Part shown: positions 5,334 to 5,871 of the stretch, piece after piece
Layout of the letters: each line of letters opens with the position of its first letter
Numbering within the stretch: position 1 is the stretch's first letter
Assembly (NCBI GenBank): GCA_026417815.1
Contig: JAOACN010000557.1
Location: 1 to 5,871, forward strand
Direction of reading: 5' to 3'
Length of the DNA: 5,871 bases
Source of the DNA: Chloroflexaceae bacterium
GTDB taxonomy: Bacteria > Chloroflexota > Chloroflexia > Chloroflexales > Chloroflexaceae
Program-made: the position numbers and the translations under genes
Notes under the pieces: model-generated
Seen by the model: the letters and a program-made list of their open reading frames with translations, nothing else
The model's database searches: none
What the model was told of the DNA's origin: nothing

Positions 5334-5415
5334 GCAATTCCCGTTCCACCCACGGCGGGTGTGCGCCCTGGCGCAGCGCGGACCAGTGTTCTGCCGCGGG
5401 CGGACCCAACGGGGC

Positions 5416-5441
5416 AACCACGGCTCCCCGCGCCCCTGCCC
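5416..5441. repeat. Dispersed copy of the GC-rich repeat module
   Basis: AACCACGGCTCCCCGC followed by GCCCCTGCCC matches the module of the 555-763 array (AACCCGGNTTTCCCCANGCCCCTGCC) with several substitutions. It lies almost 5 kb from the array, which supports a dispersed family. Confidence 0.5.
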
Positions 5442-5487
5442 GCGGGCGGGCGCCTGCGGCCCCCGCCTTAGGAGCATCTCAGGCTGA

Positions 5488-5517
5488 TTGACAGATAACC
5501 AGCGCAACCGGTAAGAT
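5488..5517 (+). promoter_or_regulatory. Sigma-70-type promoter, probably for the antitoxin-like gene
   Basis: A perfect -35 TTGACA (5488-5493), an 18-bp spacer and TAAGAT (5512-5517, four of six matches to TATAAT). The palindrome ACCGGT (5507-5512) touches the -10 and could serve as an operator half-site, as toxin-antitoxin promoters are commonly autoregulated. The predicted leader to the ATG at 5648 is about 120 nt. Confidence 0.55.
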
Positions 5518-5647
5518 GAGTTGTGTCCGGCGCCCCTGGCGCACGAGTTGACCGGCAAGGCGATCGTCTTGAATGCAGGGCGATGGATTGCCGCCGGCGC
5601 CGGGGCGGTTCTCGTGAGCTTGTCATCGAGTGAAAGTGGTAGATCGT

Positions 5648-5871
5648 ATGAATGGAATGGATGCCCTGCAGTCGGTTCAGTTTGTGACGGTACAGGGTAA
5701 ACGTCTTGCGGTTCTCAGCGTCGAAGATTGGGAAACGCTCATCGAGTGGCTGGAGACGCTCGAAGATACCGCTATAGCAGAACAAGCCTTTGCGCAACTC
5801 AGCGCCAGTGGCGGAGATCGGGCCAGAGCGGGATGGCGACCCTGGACCGATCTGGAGCAGGAGTTGGAGTG
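5648..5871 (+). CDS. Putative type II antitoxin (Phd/YefM- or RelB-like), reaches window end
   Basis: 74 complete codons are visible and the 75th begins with TG, so a TGA stop at the first base outside the window would give a 74-residue protein, a normal antitoxin size. The sequence QFVTVQGKRLAVLSVEDWET, then LIEWLETLEDTAIAEQAF, matches the second half of Phd/YefM-like antitoxins: strand, turn, strand, then EDWE and a long acidic helix. The acidic tail (WTDLEQELE) would be the toxin-binding arm. The usual N-terminal block with an A-R-x-x-L helix is missing. The last bases contain a GTG overlapping the possible stop, which would fit a translationally coupled RelE/ParE-type toxin next. The ATG at 5648 has only a poor ribosome-binding site; ATG at 5657 is an alternative. 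Family call moderate. Confidence 0.6.
   Translation, partial: MNGMDALQSVQFVTVQGKRLAVLSVEDWETLIEWLETLEDTAIAEQAFAQLSASGGDRARAGWRPWTDLEQELE

Larger units (their letters stand above)
5285..5647. other. Intergenic region between exporter operon and antitoxin-like gene
   Basis: It holds a terminator-like hairpin (5315-5333), a small TGCGC/GCGCA inverted repeat (5362-5375), a GC-rich dispersed repeat copy (5416-5441) and a promoter (5488-5517). Short open frames between 5520 and 5647 have no family resemblance and no ribosome-binding site. I see no further gene. Confidence 0.55.

Noticed and set aside
5521..5697. Plus-strand open frame starting at TTG 5521, before and overlapping the antitoxin-like gene
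   Set aside because: No ribosome-binding site or recognisable family, and it runs into the antitoxin-like gene in another frame.
5468..5797. Minus-strand open frame opposite the antitoxin-like gene
   Set aside because: No family resemblance; it is the complement of a coherent plus-strand antitoxin-like protein with a promoter upstream.

Overview
The window is GC-rich bacterial DNA. Three genes are intact as far as visible, one gene is interrupted, one gene remnant survives, and the non-coding DNA carries an unusual load of repeats. The protein types, the GC-biased third codon positions and the many copies of a TAGCCCGCGGCTTCAGCC-type hairpin recall filamentous Chloroflexota (Chloroflexus/Roseiflexus-like). 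This is an inference from memory; no rRNA or marker gene is present to prove it.

Layout: (1) 1-363, minus strand: an HdeD/DUF308-like small membrane protein, cut by an in-frame TAG, after which the frame stays open and hydrophobic to the window edge. (2) 364-913: a long intergenic stretch with four degenerate GC-rich repeat units (555-763) and a canonical G-quadruplex motif. (3) 914-1939, plus strand: a transcriptional regulator with a HEAT-like N-terminus, a winged-helix domain and a bacterial transcriptional activation (BTAD) domain. (4) 1940-2745: non-coding DNA with two foldback elements that share a core but have different terminal inverted repeats, a C-terminal gene remnant, a short microsatellite, and the promoter and leader of the next operon. 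The second foldback is flanked by a 9-bp direct repeat that looks like a target-site duplication. (5) 2746-5284, plus strand: a two-gene operon for an ABC-2 type exporter. The ATPase and permease genes overlap by 8 bp. (6) 5285-5647: a terminator-like hairpin, a fifth copy of the GC-rich repeat motif, and a good sigma-70-type promoter. (7) 5648-5871: a small antitoxin-like gene running to the window edge.

How the genes work together: the ATPase and permease almost certainly form one exporter complex; the substrate cannot be read from sequence. The BTAD regulator lies upstream on the same strand but is separated by about 800 bp of mobile or repeat DNA, so control of the exporter by it is only a possibility. 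The antitoxin-like gene probably begins a toxin-antitoxin pair whose toxin lies beyond the window.

Most notable: a small non-autonomous (MITE-like) element with terminal inverted repeats and a target-site duplication. It sits directly against the exporter promoter and is related through its core to a second foldback about 230 bp away.
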